From Ignavibacteriaceae bacterium (GTDB taxonomy: Bacteria; Bacteroidota; Ignavibacteria; Ignavibacteriales; Ignavibacteriaceae): DNA of 64,000 nucleotides. The notes under the pieces were generated by a model. That model had not been told where the DNA came from. It made no database searches and saw only the letters and a program-made list of their open reading frames with translations. This document shows positions 1 to 7,305 of this stretch, in pieces. Numbering within the stretch: the first letter of the stretch is position 1; every line of letters starts with the position of its first letter. The stretch spans positions 1 through 64,000 of the forward strand of contig JABWCL010000003.1 of assembly GCA_013360295.1 (NCBI GenBank), read 5' to 3'. A program made the position numbers and the translations under genes.

Positions 1-104
1 ATCTGCTGATCGTAAGGGCGTCCGATTGTCAGGTTTGACTGAGCCAGGCTGTGTCCACCTAAAATGACCAAAAATACAAATAATAAATACTTCTTAATTC
101 TCAC
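1..104 (-). CDS. Secreted protein, N-terminal fragment (runs off window)
   Basis: Reading the minus strand from a GTG at 104 gives 34 open codons to the window edge. The N-terminus is a clear signal peptide: RIKK, then a hydrophobic stretch (YLLFVFLVILGG), ending near HSLAQ, a likely signal peptidase I site. An AGGA lies about 8 bases upstream of the GTG. It follows ftsX in the same direction. FtsX partners are often secreted murein hydrolase activators, so that is one possibility, but too little is visible to assign a family. Confidence 0.6.
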   Translation of the reverse strand, partial: MRIKKYLLFVFLVILGGHSLAQSNLTIGRPYDQQ

Positions 105-170
105 CTAAAAAGTCCTGTAAAATATTTCAAACAATAAAGTTAAATAATATTTTTAACATCCCCAATTCAA

Positions 171-1052
171 TTATTTCATCCGGGAGTCAAAAATCCTTCG
201 CTTCATTCTTGTGTTTACCCAGAGAAAGGGCAATAAAAAGCTGACCGTAAGGTACACCCCAAGGCCAATTGCCAACTCTGAAGTATTGAAAACATTGTAT
301 TCTGACAGATTTAGCCGGATAAAGAGGGTGTATCCAGGGAAAGTTAATACCGCTGCTAAGATTATCACGCAAATGAAACCCACACTGAGGAAGTATGTGA
401 TGTAAATCATACGAATAAGTCGAAGATTTCTTAGTACCAGCAAAACAGGGGCAAATAACTTCTGGAAATGGATATTAAGTTGATCATACAGTCCTGCAAG
501 GAAAATAGCAATAATAAATATTAAAATACCCATTCCCCAAAGAAGGTATTCTTTAAACTGCTCAAGGTATCCGACAGACTTCAGCAACAGATCCTTCTCA
601 AATTGAGTATCTTCCACGCCGGGTGATTCTTTCAAATTTGAGTTCAGCGATTCAAAAGAACTATCAGAAGTGGATGCGTTAAAAGTGACCACCAGTGTTG
701 CCGGGATTGGATTATAGTCAAGCACACTGTCTATTTCCTCACCAGTTTCTTTAATAAACTTCTCAAGGGCTTTCTCTTTATCAATGTAGTCAATTTTAGC
801 TTTTCCATCGTATGCTAGAATTTCTTCTCTAATCTCTTCTAACTGGTCATCTGTGATGCTGTCACTCAGGAAGATATTAAATCTGAATGCCTGTCTCGTT
901 TCGGACTCCAGGTGAAATGACAGTTTGTAACTAGTAGCTAGCAGCAGGCTCATCAGTAACCCTGTGGATGTCAGAAGTGCTCCAAGGAAAAAGATAAACC
1001 TGGTTTTCCCTATCGCACGGAAAGTTTCTTTAAGTATAAAGCGTGTTTTCAT
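171..1052 (-). CDS. ftsX: FtsX-like cell division permease subunit
   Basis: 293 residues, the usual FtsX size. FtsX sits in the inner membrane with the ATPase FtsE and transmits ATP hydrolysis across the membrane to activate peptidoglycan hydrolases at the septum. The layout fits: one N-terminal membrane segment (about 20-42), an extracytoplasmic domain (about 45-165), then three further segments near 170-190, 217-240 and 260-280. The gene starts 7 bases after the upstream lipoprotein stop and appears to be the last complete gene of a minus-strand run that begins at ybaB. No ftsE is present in the window. Assignment rests on topology and the N-terminal pattern. Confidence 0.8.
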   Translation of the reverse strand: MKTRFILKETFRAIGKTRFIFFLGALLTSTGLLMSLLLATSYKLSFHLESETRQAFRFNIFLSDSITDDQLEEIREEILAYDGKAKIDYIDKEKALEKFIKETGEEIDSVLDYNPIPATLVVTFNASTSDSSFESLNSNLKESPGVEDTQFEKDLLLKSVGYLEQFKEYLLWGMGILIFIIAIFLAGLYDQLNIHFQKLFAPVLLVLRNLRLIRMIYITYFLSVGFICVIILAAVLTFPGYTLFIRLNLSEYNVFNTSELAIGLGVYLTVSFLLPFLWVNTRMKRRIFDSRMK

Positions 1053-1059
1053 TATTTAA

Positions 1060-1542
1060 CTAAAAATTTGACTCATCAATCCATTTGGTGATCTGCCATT
1101 TTTGAGAAGTCAGATCCCTCCTGAGTGTTATATTAACCTTCCCATCAAGCCTGAAGATATCATTTGGATTAAAGGTTATTGTAAGATTAAAACCGCGAAT
1201 GATCGTACTGTAAGAGCTATCCTCAGAAGAAAAAACGATATTGTTCCAGATAAGATCAAGCCTCTCAGTATTTGAAAAAAGCCCGTATGTCACTTTCATT
1301 TCCTCATCCTTACCCCATGATATATCTAAGCCCTGATCATAATCCCGGTAGGTGAAAATAAATTCAGGCGCCAGAATTCCGCTGTAGATCGAAGTATCCT
1401 TGAATGTATAAGCATACTGAAGATTTCTGAATACTCCGTCGATGGTGGTCTGGTCCGCAAGAGGAGAATTCCCTGAGTCTTCACTAAAATCAAGCCTGGG
1501 TGCAAATGGATTATCACAACCAGCGAATAATAAGACCATCAT
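1060..1542 (-). CDS. Small lipoprotein, probable NTF2/SnoaL-like fold
   Basis: 160 residues with a lipobox LLFAGC at the N-terminus, so probably membrane anchored. From the ATG at 1542 the signal peptide is only 9 residues before the Cys and lacks a positive charge. The frame stays open upstream through residues reading KNFFKYTFL, a much better signal-peptide start, but no ATG, GTG or TTG occurs before the in-frame stop at 1588-1590; only ATT codons (1573-1578) preceded by AAGGG are available. The body resembles the neighbouring lipoprotein upstream (aromatic-rich helix near residue 40, Trp-Ile-x-x-Trp end), suggesting tandem paralogues. Function unknown. Confidence 0.7.
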   Translation of the reverse strand: MMVLLFAGCDNPFAPRLDFSEDSGNSPLADQTTIDGVFRNLQYAYTFKDTSIYSGILAPEFIFTYRDYDQGLDISWGKDEEMKVTYGLFSNTERLDLIWNNIVFSSEDSSYSTIIRGFNLTITFNPNDIFRLDGKVNITLRRDLTSQKWQITKWIDESNF

Positions 1543-1567
1543 TAAAAACGTATATTTAAAGAAGTTC

Positions 1568-2146
1568 TTAGAAATAATAGAACCCTTTCATATCACTCCA
1601 GGTCAGATAAACTCCCGTTCTGAAGTCAAGCCAACTTATGATTGTCCACGTAAGTCTTTCATCTACAGCCAGTTTCATCTCCAGTTGACCGGTAAACGAG
1701 CTGGACTGGCCTTGTTCGGGAATTAATACCGAATACCGCGCGGTAAAACGAAGGGAGTCCCCGTAATTGACTGAGGACGAATCACTGATTGTTATACTAA
1801 CCGAACTCCCCTCAGCTACCCGTGATATCATATTTCTGAAGAACCGTACTTCCTGCTCTATGCCCCATTCATCGGTGAATACAGGATATGATTCCCTCGC
1901 ACCGCTTGCAGGATAATAAATATACTTCTGTCGGCCGGTTGATGCCGAGTAAAAACATCTTGCGTAAGCATTTTCATCTTTGGCACGGTAAGCGAGTAAA
2001 AAATTTGAGATCAGTACTTCTGGAGTTGTGGCGGGGGGAAAATTATCACTCGAGATATTCGGTTTTTGTGCTTCCCTCGTCTCAAACAGATCGCAGGAGC
2101 CCAGGAAAATTGAACAGAAAATTATTGCAGTTATGATTTTTGGCAT
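1568..2146 (-). CDS. Lipoprotein, probable NTF2-like fold
   Basis: 192 residues starting MPKIITAIIFCSIF with lipobox LGSC (Cys at residue 18). After a short linker, residues about 40-65 (LISNFLLAYRAKDENAYA) look like the first helix of an NTF2/SnoaL-type domain, and the C-terminal part ends in a beta-rich WTIISWLDF pattern similar to the next lipoprotein downstream (WQITKWID). The start overlaps the end of the methyltransferase gene by 16 bases, so the genes are likely cotranscribed. No enzymatic residues are evident; a binding or envelope-maintenance role is only a guess. Confidence 0.7.
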   Translation of the reverse strand: MPKIITAIIFCSIFLGSCDLFETREAQKPNISSDNFPPATTPEVLISNFLLAYRAKDENAYARCFYSASTGRQKYIYYPASGARESYPVFTDEWGIEQEVRFFRNMISRVAEGSSVSITISDSSSVNYGDSLRFTARYSVLIPEQGQSSSFTGQLEMKLAVDERLTWTIISWLDFRTGVYLTWSDMKGFYYF

Positions 2147-2871
2147 ATCGCGATAAATCTTGGTGATTTTTCATGTTCAAACTTCGCCCCGCTATAATCC
2201 CCGTAAAGCTGTATTAAATCAAAACCAGCCTCCGACAGTCCTTCTCTAAGTTCATCATCATAATATAGGCGGACATCCTCACAGTAATTAAAACTCTCTT
2301 CTCCGCTTTGCAGAGTGATATGTTTCCTTACCCTGCTGCCACTTATTTCTCGTTTCTGCAAAAGAAAAATTCCGTCGAATTCTTCGCGGCTTTCACTTAT
2401 AAGATTTCTTGAAAGATGAATGGGATTGAGATAATCAAAAACAAATATCCCGCCCTGATTTAACAATTCGAATGAAGAACGGAAGATAGAAAAATTTTCT
2501 TCGGTAGAATGGAAGTATCCAAATGTTGTAAATAGGTTCGTTACAATGTCAAAACCTGACCTTAAGGGAATTCTTCTGAGATCGGCTCTCATTAAACTGA
2601 GGGAGATTCCTTTTTGTTCTGAATCTCTTCTCGCTAGTTTTAGCAGGTTATTACTGATGTCAATACCAAAAACTTCAAAACCTTCGCCTGCAAAAATGGC
2701 CGCGTGCCTTCCGGCGCCGCAGCCGAGATCTAAAAGCCTGCCGCCTGATTTTATAGCATCCTGAGAAATTATCAATCGGACAAGTTTCTCTGCATCCTCC
2801 AGGTTCCGGTGCTTGTATACCTTCAGATAATAATCAGATTCGAACCAGGTTCTAAACCACTCATCTCTCAT
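2131..2871 (-). CDS. Class I SAM-dependent methyltransferase
   Basis: 246 residues. Motif I is LLDLGCGAGRHAAIF (about 46-60), followed by GIDIS closing strand beta-2, the SAM ribose-binding acidic position; a motif IV/post-I pattern (RADLRRIPL, FDIVTNLF) follows. These mark a Rossmann-like methyltransferase; the substrate cannot be inferred. The start codon overlaps the recR stop by 4 bases (ATGA type), implying translational coupling, and its own end overlaps the lipoprotein start. The combination with recR may only reflect operon packing. Confidence 0.85.
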   Translation of the reverse strand: MRDEWFRTWFESDYYLKVYKHRNLEDAEKLVRLIISQDAIKSGGRLLDLGCGAGRHAAIFAGEGFEVFGIDISNNLLKLARRDSEQKGISLSLMRADLRRIPLRSGFDIVTNLFTTFGYFHSTEENFSIFRSSFELLNQGGIFVFDYLNPIHLSRNLISESREEFDGIFLLQKREISGSRVRKHITLQSGEESFNYCEDVRLYYDDELREGLSEAGFDLIQLYGDYSGAKFEHEKSPRFIAICQKS

Positions 2872-3464
2872 AATTCGACCCGGTTAAGCACTGCCCTGCC
2901 GATTGTAGCTTCGTCTGCAAATTCAAGGTCACCACCAATAGGGATGCCTCTTGCCAGCCGGGTAACCCTGATCTCTCTGTCTTTAAGCAATTTGTATATG
3001 TGCAGCGATGTAGCTTCACCCTCCGTATCCGGATTCAGAGCCAGAATAATTTCCTGAACAGGGTTGTTCTCAACCCTCACCATCAACTCCTCTATCTTCA
3101 GGTCCTCGTGAGTAACTCCGTTCAGCGGAGACAAAACACCCCCTAAAACATGGTATACTCCCTGGAATTCGTTACTCTTCTCAATGGCGATTACATCGTT
3201 AATCTCTTCAACTACACAAATGATCTTGTCGTCTCTTTTGGTGCTCGAGCATATCTCACAAAGCTCGTGCTCTGTAATATTGAAGCACCGACTGCAATAG
3301 TGGAGCTTAAGTTTGATATTAGTAAGCGACTCAATAAACCTGTCGAAATCTTCCTGGTGCGAGCGCAACAAATGCAGTACAAGACGCTGAGCCGTTTTCC
3401 TCCCTATCCCGGGAAACCGGGAGAATTCCTCAATAGCGATTCGTAATGGATCCGAGATTATCAA
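2868..3464 (-). CDS. recR: Recombination protein RecR
   Basis: 198 residues, standard RecR length. It works with RecF/RecO at single-strand gaps to load RecA. Domains in order: N-terminal helix-hairpin-helix (LSRFPGIGRKTAQRL variant, FPGIGRKTAQRLVLHLL region about 15-32), a four-Cys zinc finger (CSRC...CEIC, about 57-72), and a Toprim domain (ICVVEEINDVIAIE onward), ending with ARGIPIGGDLEFADE, the conserved C-terminal signature. It lies one base beyond the ybaB stop, the common ybaB-recR pair; dnaX, often upstream, is not here. Confidence 0.97.
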   Translation of the reverse strand: MIISDPLRIAIEEFSRFPGIGRKTAQRLVLHLLRSHQEDFDRFIESLTNIKLKLHYCSRCFNITEHELCEICSSTKRDDKIICVVEEINDVIAIEKSNEFQGVYHVLGGVLSPLNGVTHEDLKIEELMVRVENNPVQEIILALNPDTEGEATSLHIYKLLKDREIRVTRLARGIPIGGDLEFADEATIGRAVLNRVEL

Positions 3465-3465
3465 A

Positions 3466-3792
3466 TCAGAATCCCGGTATATTTAGTCCCGGAGGTATCA
3501 TCCCCTTAGCGACCTTTCCCATTTCCGCTTCAGCCATTTTATTGGCGGAACTCAGCGCTTTGTTGACCGCCGCTACAATGAGATCCTCAAGAATTTCTTT
3601 ATCTTCCGCTACGATCACCGACGGGTCAATCTCAATCCTCACTAACTCTTTGCTGCCATTAGCGATAGCCTTCACCATACCGCCTCCCGACTCTTCAGTT
3701 ACTGTTTTATTAGCCAGTTCCTGCTGGACTTTTTGCATCTCTTCCTGCATCTTCTGCACTTGCTTAAGCATTCCTTGCATTCCGCCTTTCAT
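3466..3792 (-). CDS. ybaB: YbaB/EbfC nucleoid-associated protein
   Basis: 108 residues, typical length. This family forms a dimeric DNA-binding tweezer. Visible features are a Met/Gln/Glu-rich N-terminal helix (MLKQVQKMQEEMQKVQQEL), the core beginning with VKAIANGSKELVRIEIDPSV and the C-terminal helix ending in GMIPPGLNIPGF. A GGAAAC ribosome-binding-like sequence sits just upstream. It is the promoter-proximal gene of the minus-strand block and is followed at once by recR. Role in chromosome organisation or recombination is inferred from the family. Confidence 0.95.
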   Translation of the reverse strand: MKGGMQGMLKQVQKMQEEMQKVQQELANKTVTEESGGGMVKAIANGSKELVRIEIDPSVIVAEDKEILEDLIVAAVNKALSSANKMAEAEMGKVAKGMIPPGLNIPGF

Positions 3793-3814
3793 AAGTTTCC
3801 TTTCTTGGATAAGA

Positions 3815-3842
3815 ATTATATAATTGTCAATAAAAATGCAAA
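3815..3842 (-). promoter_or_regulatory. Candidate promoter for ybaB-recR operon
   Basis: On the minus strand a TTTGCA (3842-3837) and a perfect TATAAT (3820-3815) are separated by 16 bases, with the TATAAT 22 bases upstream of the ybaB ATG. This is a plausible housekeeping promoter. Bacteroidota-type -7 elements (TAnnTTTG) are not seen here. AT-richness of the gap makes chance matches likely. Confidence 0.35.
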
Positions 3843-3934
3843 TATAAAATAATTACTTCTTTTTTTATATTTTGCTAATGGCATTGTGTGTAAATTTTCA
3901 CAACTTTTAATTTCGTTAAATTTCATAATAATTA

Positions 3935-4564
3935 ATGTTCAAATATTTACCTCCGGATTCCGTGGTATACCATTCTCAAAAGCTGAAGTTTAAAGGGCTC
4001 GACAAGGTATTTCAGCAAATAAACGAACTGGTCTCAAAATATATAGCCGGATTTTCAATTAACCCTGATTCTGCCGGCAATATCGAAAACCTCTTGTCAG
4101 GTACTTCAATCAGTCTTAAGGATAGGCCAAACTTATATGTGTGTGTCCAGAATAACCATAATGAAAAGACCTCGGGAATATTTCACACCGGAAGATATTC
4201 CCCTTTCCTGGTTCCTGTGTATGATTATCTGATAGAAGGGACCGGAGATAAAATCAGCGAGAACCTCCTCTTTGCATCAGGGCTTTTCTCTCCCGGAGAG
4301 ATACGACAACTGAACAGGGTAACAAGCAAAGTGAATGTTATTCTTAAATCTTTTTTTGAACGTCGTGAAATTTTATTGGTCGAGTGGATGTTGAAATTCC
4401 GAATCCAGGGACAAAAAATCCAAATGATACCGGAATTTAATCCATTAACATTAAAATTACTTAATCCGGGGAGTCCCGATTTACTGAATTTTGCTTATAC
4501 TAAATCATTAAATTTCAAAAAATATTCTTTTTTCATATTAGAGGCGATTTATCATAATGACTAA
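3935..4564 (+). CDS. PurC-like (SAICAR synthetase fold) protein, catalytic residues lost
   Basis: 209 residues. The C-terminal half aligns well with SAICAR synthetase: GTGDKISENLLFASGLFSP matches the HD-x-x-(I/V)-(S/N) region, and VNVILKSFFERREILLVEW followed by MLKFRI (about 133-157) matches the helix and strand containing the catalytic LVDFKLEFG. Here Asp becomes Glu, Lys becomes Met and Glu becomes Lys, and the downstream DEFSPDGSR equivalent reads PEFNPLTLK. The N-terminal glycine-rich ATP loop (RGKAK type) is absent. It is shorter than PurC (about 240). It precedes psd by an 8-base overlap and shares an operon with purS and purQ. Probably non-enzymatic or divergent; function unknown. Confidence 0.55.
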   Translation: MFKYLPPDSVVYHSQKLKFKGLDKVFQQINELVSKYIAGFSINPDSAGNIENLLSGTSISLKDRPNLYVCVQNNHNEKTSGIFHTGRYSPFLVPVYDYLIEGTGDKISENLLFASGLFSPGEIRQLNRVTSKVNVILKSFFERREILLVEWMLKFRIQGQKIQMIPEFNPLTLKLLNPGSPDLLNFAYTKSLNFKKYSFFILEAIYHND

Positions 4565-5207
4565 ATACGGATATAATACTATCACTGTTGTCGTAGTGTT
4601 ATCTATAGTTTTGATTATTCTTGGGATGATGTGGGATCATCAGGTCTTCAGGATCGTCAGTATTTCACTCGCCGTTTTAATGTTAGTCTTCACATTTAAT
4701 TTTTTCAGGGATCCTGAAAGAAAAACCCCGGAAGGCGAAGATATTATCGTCTCCCCTGCCGACGGCAAAATAATTCTCATCAAGACTGTTGAAGAAAACA
4801 AATATCTGAAGTCCCGGGGTACTCAGGTTTCTGTTTTTATGTCACCGCTGAATGTCCACGTTAACAGAATTCCGATTGACGGGACAGTAGAGTTCATAGA
4901 GTACGTCAGGGGTGAGTATATTGCCGCTTTCGAGGATAAAGCCTCGGAACGAAATGAACGCTCTGAACTTGGCATACTCTCTAAATACGGAAAAGTGTTT
5001 TTCACTCAGGTAGCAGGTTTTGTCGCCAGGCGAATTGTATATGATTTGAAAATTGACCAGAAAGTTAAAATGGGAGAACGATTCGGCATGATTAAATTCG
5101 GAAGCCGTGTAGACGTTATTGTACCCGATGGCTGGAAAGTAACTGTTAAAAACGGAGAAATCGTTAAAGCCGGGGAAACAATTCTCTTCCAGAGAAACGC
5201 AGAGTAA
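4557..5207 (+). CDS. psd: Phosphatidylserine decarboxylase
   Basis: 216 residues, the short PSD form. It converts phosphatidylserine to phosphatidylethanolamine at the membrane. Two N-terminal membrane segments (about 8-26 and 30-50) precede the catalytic domain with SPADGKI (about 66-72), SPLNVHVNRIP (about 96-106) and the self-cleavage site FGSRVDV, where cleavage between Gly182 and Ser183 would produce the pyruvoyl group. pssA follows after 4 bases, so the two consecutive steps of PE synthesis are coupled. The start overlaps the previous gene by 8 bases. Confidence 0.95.
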   Translation: MTKYGYNTITVVVVLSIVLIILGMMWDHQVFRIVSISLAVLMLVFTFNFFRDPERKTPEGEDIIVSPADGKIILIKTVEENKYLKSRGTQVSVFMSPLNVHVNRIPIDGTVEFIEYVRGEYIAAFEDKASERNERSELGILSKYGKVFFTQVAGFVARRIVYDLKIDQKVKMGERFGMIKFGSRVDVIVPDGWKVTVKNGEIVKAGETILFQRNAE

Positions 5208-5211
5208 TAAA

Positions 5212-5928
5212 TTGAATAATCTTTCTATCAAAAGAGCAATTCCGAATCTTTTTACGTTTGGTTCAATGGGGTTAGGGTTTCTCTCACTAATCAGGGCTAG
5301 TGACGGAGATTTTAGAATGTCAGCAATACTGATCTTTGTTGCGGCAATTTTTGATGCTCTCGATGGTTTAAGCGCGCGTCTCACTAAAACCAGCAACAGA
5401 TTTGGCGTCGAACTTGATTCATTAGCTGATATTGTAAGTTTTGGAGTAGCTCCGTCCTATCTGCTGTACCACCATACATTCAATCAAATGGGAAATGCGG
5501 GACTGGTACTTTCGTTTCTGCCAATGCTCGCAGGAGGTTTCAGACTTGCACGTTTTAATACCGACCTTCAGGGATTCGATAAAAAAGCCTTTTCCGGATT
5601 ACCGATTCCAAGCGCGGCTATGACACTCGCTGCATTCATTCTGACCTTCGGAGAGAACGGATTTCTGCCAAATGACTTTCAGGTTTATCTTGTAATTCTC
5701 GTCCTTCTTATTTCGGGACTGATGGTGAGTAATGTCCGTTACCCCAAACTTCCCTCTTTTAACAAACGAGGAGTAAAAGAAGAACCGGTCTTTTTTGTAC
5801 TTTTAATTATTGCGGTAATTTCTCTTTTTGTGATCGGACTTAAGGTGCTCTTCTATGTCTTTGTTTTGGTAGTCCTATTTGGTATTTTTAACCACATTTA
5901 TAATTTCTTTTTCATCAAACGTAATTAA
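5212..5928 (+). CDS. pssA: CDP-diacylglycerol-serine O-phosphatidyltransferase
   Basis: 238 residues, TTG start four bases after psd. It makes phosphatidylserine from CDP-diacylglycerol and serine. The CDP-alcohol phosphotransferase motif DG-x2-AR-x8-G-x3-D-x3-D is complete: Asp51, Gly52, Ala54, Arg55, Gly65, Asp69, Asp73. Multiple membrane segments follow (around 90-110, 130-150, 160-175, 190-230). Its neighbour psd uses its product. Confidence 0.95.
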   Translation: MNNLSIKRAIPNLFTFGSMGLGFLSLIRASDGDFRMSAILIFVAAIFDALDGLSARLTKTSNRFGVELDSLADIVSFGVAPSYLLYHHTFNQMGNAGLVLSFLPMLAGGFRLARFNTDLQGFDKKAFSGLPIPSAAMTLAAFILTFGENGFLPNDFQVYLVILVLLISGLMVSNVRYPKLPSFNKRGVKEEPVFFVLLIIAVISLFVIGLKVLFYVFVLVVLFGIFNHIYNFFFIKRN

Positions 5929-5942
5929 CTACAGGCAATAGT

Positions 5943-6191
5943 GTGTATCACGTTACAGTAACTGTAAAACGCAGGCCAGTAATTTTAGACCCGCAGGGTA
6001 AAGCTGTTGAACAAGGGGCAAGATTACTCGGATTTAAGAATATATCTAACGTTAGAATTGATCGCCTTATTGAATTTACTATTCAGTCAGAGGATCAGGA
6101 TGCGGCAAATGAAGAAGCCCGCCAGCTCTGTACGAAATTACTCACTAATCCAATTATGGAAGATTACGAGCTGAAGATCAGTAAAATATGA
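5943..6191 (+). CDS. purS: Phosphoribosylformylglycinamidine synthase subunit PurS
   Basis: 82 residues, GTG start. PurS is the small structural subunit that bridges PurL and PurQ in the three-part FGAM synthase of purine synthesis. The sequence has the family pattern: [16 protein letters not shown] at the N-terminus, ending with [15 protein letters not shown]. The stop overlaps the purQ start (ATGA, 6188-6191). The purL partner is not in the window. Confidence 0.94.
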   Translation: MYHVTVTVKRRPVILDPQGKAVEQGARLLGFKNISNVRIDRLIEFTIQSEDQDAANEEARQLCTKLLTNPIMEDYELKISKI

Positions 6192-6886
6192 AAAAGCCCG
6201 TTATTGGAGTGGTCGTTTTTCCGGGGTCAAACTGTGATCACGACGCATATCACGTATTTAAACACATTTTAGGTGAAGATACAAGGTTTCTCTGGCATAA
6301 GGAGAGGCTTACTAAGGGATATGATATAATTATACTTCCGGGAGGATTCTCGTATGGTGATTACCTGAGAACAGGCGCCATTGCCAGGTTTTCCCCAATT
6401 ATGGAGGACGTAATGGCCTTCGCTGAAAAAGGGGGTGTGGTTATGGGTATCTGCAACGGTTTCCAGATTCTCACTGAATCAGGACTTCTCCCCGGTGTGC
6501 TTGTCAGAAACCAATCCCTGAGATTCGTCTGTAAGGATACATTTCTCAAAATCACCAACTATGATTCTGCTTTTACGTCAGGCATTAGGGAAAAACAGGT
6601 ACTAAGGATACCTGTTGCACACGGTGACGGCTCTTACTTTGCGCCGCCGGATGTTCTTGCTGAGATAGAAGGGAACAACCAGGTTGTTTTCAGATATTCG
6701 GATGAATCAGGAAATATCACTGCTGATTCTAATCCTAATGGTTCTTTGGGTAATATTGCCGGAATTATTAATAAAAGAGGCAATGTGCTTGGAATGATGC
6801 CACACCCTGAAAGGTGCTCCGATAATACTTTGGGGAACGACAGCGGCATTGATATATTTAAATCGCTTATAAAAAATTTAATGTAG
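6188..6886 (+). CDS. purQ: Phosphoribosylformylglycinamidine synthase subunit PurQ
   Basis: 232 residues. Class I glutamine amidotransferase that supplies ammonia to PurL. Catalytic Cys89 lies in GICNGFQIL, and His206 and Glu208 in MMPHPERC complete the triad; FPGSNCDHD near the N-terminus and [11 protein letters not shown] are PurQ signatures. It overlaps purS by 4 bases. With the PurC-like gene upstream this operon mixes purine and phospholipid genes. Confidence 0.97.
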   Translation: MKKPVIGVVVFPGSNCDHDAYHVFKHILGEDTRFLWHKERLTKGYDIIILPGGFSYGDYLRTGAIARFSPIMEDVMAFAEKGGVVMGICNGFQILTESGLLPGVLVRNQSLRFVCKDTFLKITNYDSAFTSGIREKQVLRIPVAHGDGSYFAPPDVLAEIEGNNQVVFRYSDESGNITADSNPNGSLGNIAGIINKRGNVLGMMPHPERCSDNTLGNDSGIDIFKSLIKNLM

Positions 6887-6898
6887 TTCGAGGTTATT

Positions 6899-7072
6899 AT
6901 GTTTGCTAATTTTGGTTTTATGGAAATAGCGATAATAGTATTAATTTTATTAGTACTGTTCGGCGCGAAGAAAATTCCGGAACTCGCTCAGGGGATAGGA
7001 AAGGGTATGAAAGAATTTAAAAAAGCCCTTAAAGACGAGGATACTGATCAAAACAAAAAAATAGATAAATAG
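6899..7072 (+). CDS. tatA: Twin-arginine translocase TatA-like protein (short)
   Basis: 57 residues encoded from the ATG at 6899 to TAG at 7070-7072, 12 bases after purQ. It has the TatA layout: a short periplasmic N-terminus, one membrane helix (MEIAIIVLILLVLF), the FGAKKIPELAQGIGKG hinge and amphipathic helix, then a charged tail. It has the FG-x-KK(I/L)PEL signature shared with the next gene. TatA forms the pore for folded protein export. No tatC is in the window. Confidence 0.88.
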   Translation: MFANFGFMEIAIIVLILLVLFGAKKIPELAQGIGKGMKEFKKALKDEDTDQNKKIDK

Positions 7073-7083
7073 GAATCAAACCT

Positions 7084-7299
7084 ATGTTCTCCAATATTGG
7101 TGCTGGTGAATTACTTGTCGTCGGATTGATCGCATTATTGATCTTCGGGCCAAAAAAACTTCCTGAACTCTTCCGCGGCTTTGGAAAAAGTATGCGCGAA
7201 TTTCAGAAAGCAGTACGCGATGTCGAGGATGAAATCAAAAGCTCAGTCGATATCCCCGGCCCGGACAAGAAGAACGAAAATAATAAGCCCAAATCCTGA
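7084..7299 (+). CDS. tatA: Twin-arginine translocase TatA/TatB-like protein
   Basis: 71 residues, 11 bases after the first TatA-like gene. Membrane helix GELLVVGLIALLIF, then FGPKKLPELFRGFGKSMREF, the classic TatA/B FGP-x-KLPEL motif, and a polar tail. Two paralogues side by side may provide separate TatA and TatB functions, since the longer one has the GP hinge; length alone does not settle it. Confidence 0.9.
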   Translation: MFSNIGAGELLVVGLIALLIFGPKKLPELFRGFGKSMREFQKAVRDVEDEIKSSVDIPGPDKKNENNKPKS

Positions 7300-7305
7300 C
7301 ACCCA

